A DNA stretch of 64,000 nucleotides from Cryptomeria japonica (taxonomy: Eukaryota; Streptophyta; Pinopsida; Cupressales; Cupressaceae): positions 241,386,332 to 241,450,331 of the forward strand of contig NC_081409.1 of NCBI RefSeq assembly GCF_030272615.1. The letters run 5' to 3'. This document shows, one piece after another, positions 63,400 to 64,000 of the stretch. Below the pieces are notes generated by a model. The model had not been told where the DNA came from, made no database searches, and saw nothing but the letters and a program-made list of their open reading frames with translations. A program made the position numbers and the translations under genes. Position 1 is the first letter of the stretch. Every line of letters begins with the position of its first letter.

Positions 63400-64000
63400 T
63401 AGCAGGACAGTATCAGCTGTAGGAAGTAGGGGCAGTAGTAAAATTCCATCTTCCCTGAACAATGCATCCATCTCACCACGGAGGGATAGGACCCATACTA
63501 GGACAGCGGATAGGCCTATGCTCCCACGTTTCACTCCTAGAGATGTACCATTGTTGGCTGAGCCTCAGAATGGAATCACCTTCCAGGACACAGTTATGGC
63601 TGCCAACGATGAGTGGGTATGTCTACCAGCACATGTTAGAGATGCATTCTCATTGGATCAATATTGTATGCAGTGCTGTGATTCCATGAGGGGACAGAAT
63701 GACAGGGGACCCAGACAAGAGTGGAATAATGATCTGAAGAAGGCTACAGATAAGCTGATTTTATCCACTTTTGATGGCAACGGTTCCACTAGTGCACGAG
63801 TGTGGGTTCACAAGCTAGATATATACCTCTCCTTGAAACCCATGGTTGAAAACGAGGCCATTCAGATTGCTGCCCTACATTTGGAGGGTGTCGCATATGA
63901 CTGGTGGCACCATGGATTGGTCACGCAGAATCACGCTCATTCATTTACACGCAGAGTTCACAGAGAGGCTGATTTCCGGATTTGACAGGAAAGATGTGGA
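63400..64000 (+). pseudogene. Gypsy Gag, partial, with a frameshift near the edge
   Basis: An open frame from about 63425 gives RPMLPRFTPRDVPLLAEP and then the Gag domain: FDGNGSTSARVWVHKLDIYL (63771), IQIAALHLEGVAYDWWHHGL (63860). Near 63945 the frame must shift by one to give FTERLISGFDRKDVE, the expected continuation, at the window end. The rest lies outside. Confidence 0.8.

Larger units (their letters stand above)
46881..64000 (+). other. Intron 5 of the exonuclease gene, partial (over 17 kb)
   Basis: After donor gtgagc no downstream exon of the family is visible up to the window edge, while layered retroelements fill the interval. That the gene continues beyond the window is inference from the incomplete domain. 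Confidence 0.6.
61862..64000 (+). mobile_element. Ty3/gypsy retrotransposon, 5' part, running off the window
   Basis: LTR at 61862-63221, primer-binding-like site, then gag to the window edge. It inserted into the protease of a related gypsy relic and has the same orientation. Confidence 0.75.

Noticed and set aside
46881-64000. Exon 6 of the exonuclease gene (expected to start with a VP-GHT-like block)
   Set aside because: Read through by eye in the sense strand; no matching stretch with splice sites was found, so it is assumed to lie beyond the window.

Overview
The window reads as nuclear DNA of a seed plant, most likely a gymnosperm such as a conifer. It is AT-rich, almost all of it is LTR-retrotransposon and LINE sequence in nested layers, and the only host gene visible has introns swollen to about 18 kb and more than 17 kb by those insertions. 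The conifer assignment is inference from this architecture, not from a species marker. No rRNA, functional tRNA, CRISPR array or bacterial-type operon is seen.

The host gene starts at 23713 on the + strand and runs off the right edge. Five short exons (23713-23880, 24028-24244, 42706-42785, 44629-44667, 46862-46880) join in frame with GT-AG introns. They encode a presequence-like N-terminus followed by the start of a PolI-type 5'-3' exonuclease domain, as in the plant organellar 5'-3' exonuclease family. Further exons must lie beyond 64000. Everything from 24245 to 42705 is intron 2, and everything right of 46881 is probably intron 5.

Layout. 1-4450: two decayed LINE pieces, antisense ORF1 plus endonuclease and a sense 3' end. 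4450-9800: AT-rich non-genic DNA with small repeats and a tRNA-like SINE-like patch. 9806-17610: a gag-only Copia-type LTR element (TSD GAACT) with a nearly complete Copia element inside its gag (11015-15998, TSD GGTCT). 18528-23102: LTR remnants meeting head to head, one of them carrying a 1.76-kb element with 264-bp inverted arms (19001-20757). 23713-24244: host exons 1-2. Intron 2 holds a minus-strand LTR end (25864), Copia-B (26427-31926, TSD GAAAC), another minus-strand LTR (to 32944) and a probable long minus-strand LTR interrupted by a Ty3/gypsy element (35354-41873, TSD GATGC). Introns 3 and 4 are smaller; intron 4 holds an antisense gypsy gag relic. Intron 5 holds an old Copia-C (47160 to about 55357) that contains a 2.6-kb insertion (48998-51615, TSD AGGTG) and an LTR fragment (52351 on), then gypsy relics (56540-57750, 60120-61861) and a further gypsy element starting with an LTR at 61862 whose gag is cut by the window edge.

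The mobile elements show graded ages: TSDs are exact for four LTR or LTR-like insertions, LTR pairs differ by about 3% in the inner Copia and the 35-kb gypsy, and Copia-C is much older. Stop codons in the gypsy element are almost all TAG, as expected from decay of methylated CAG sites.
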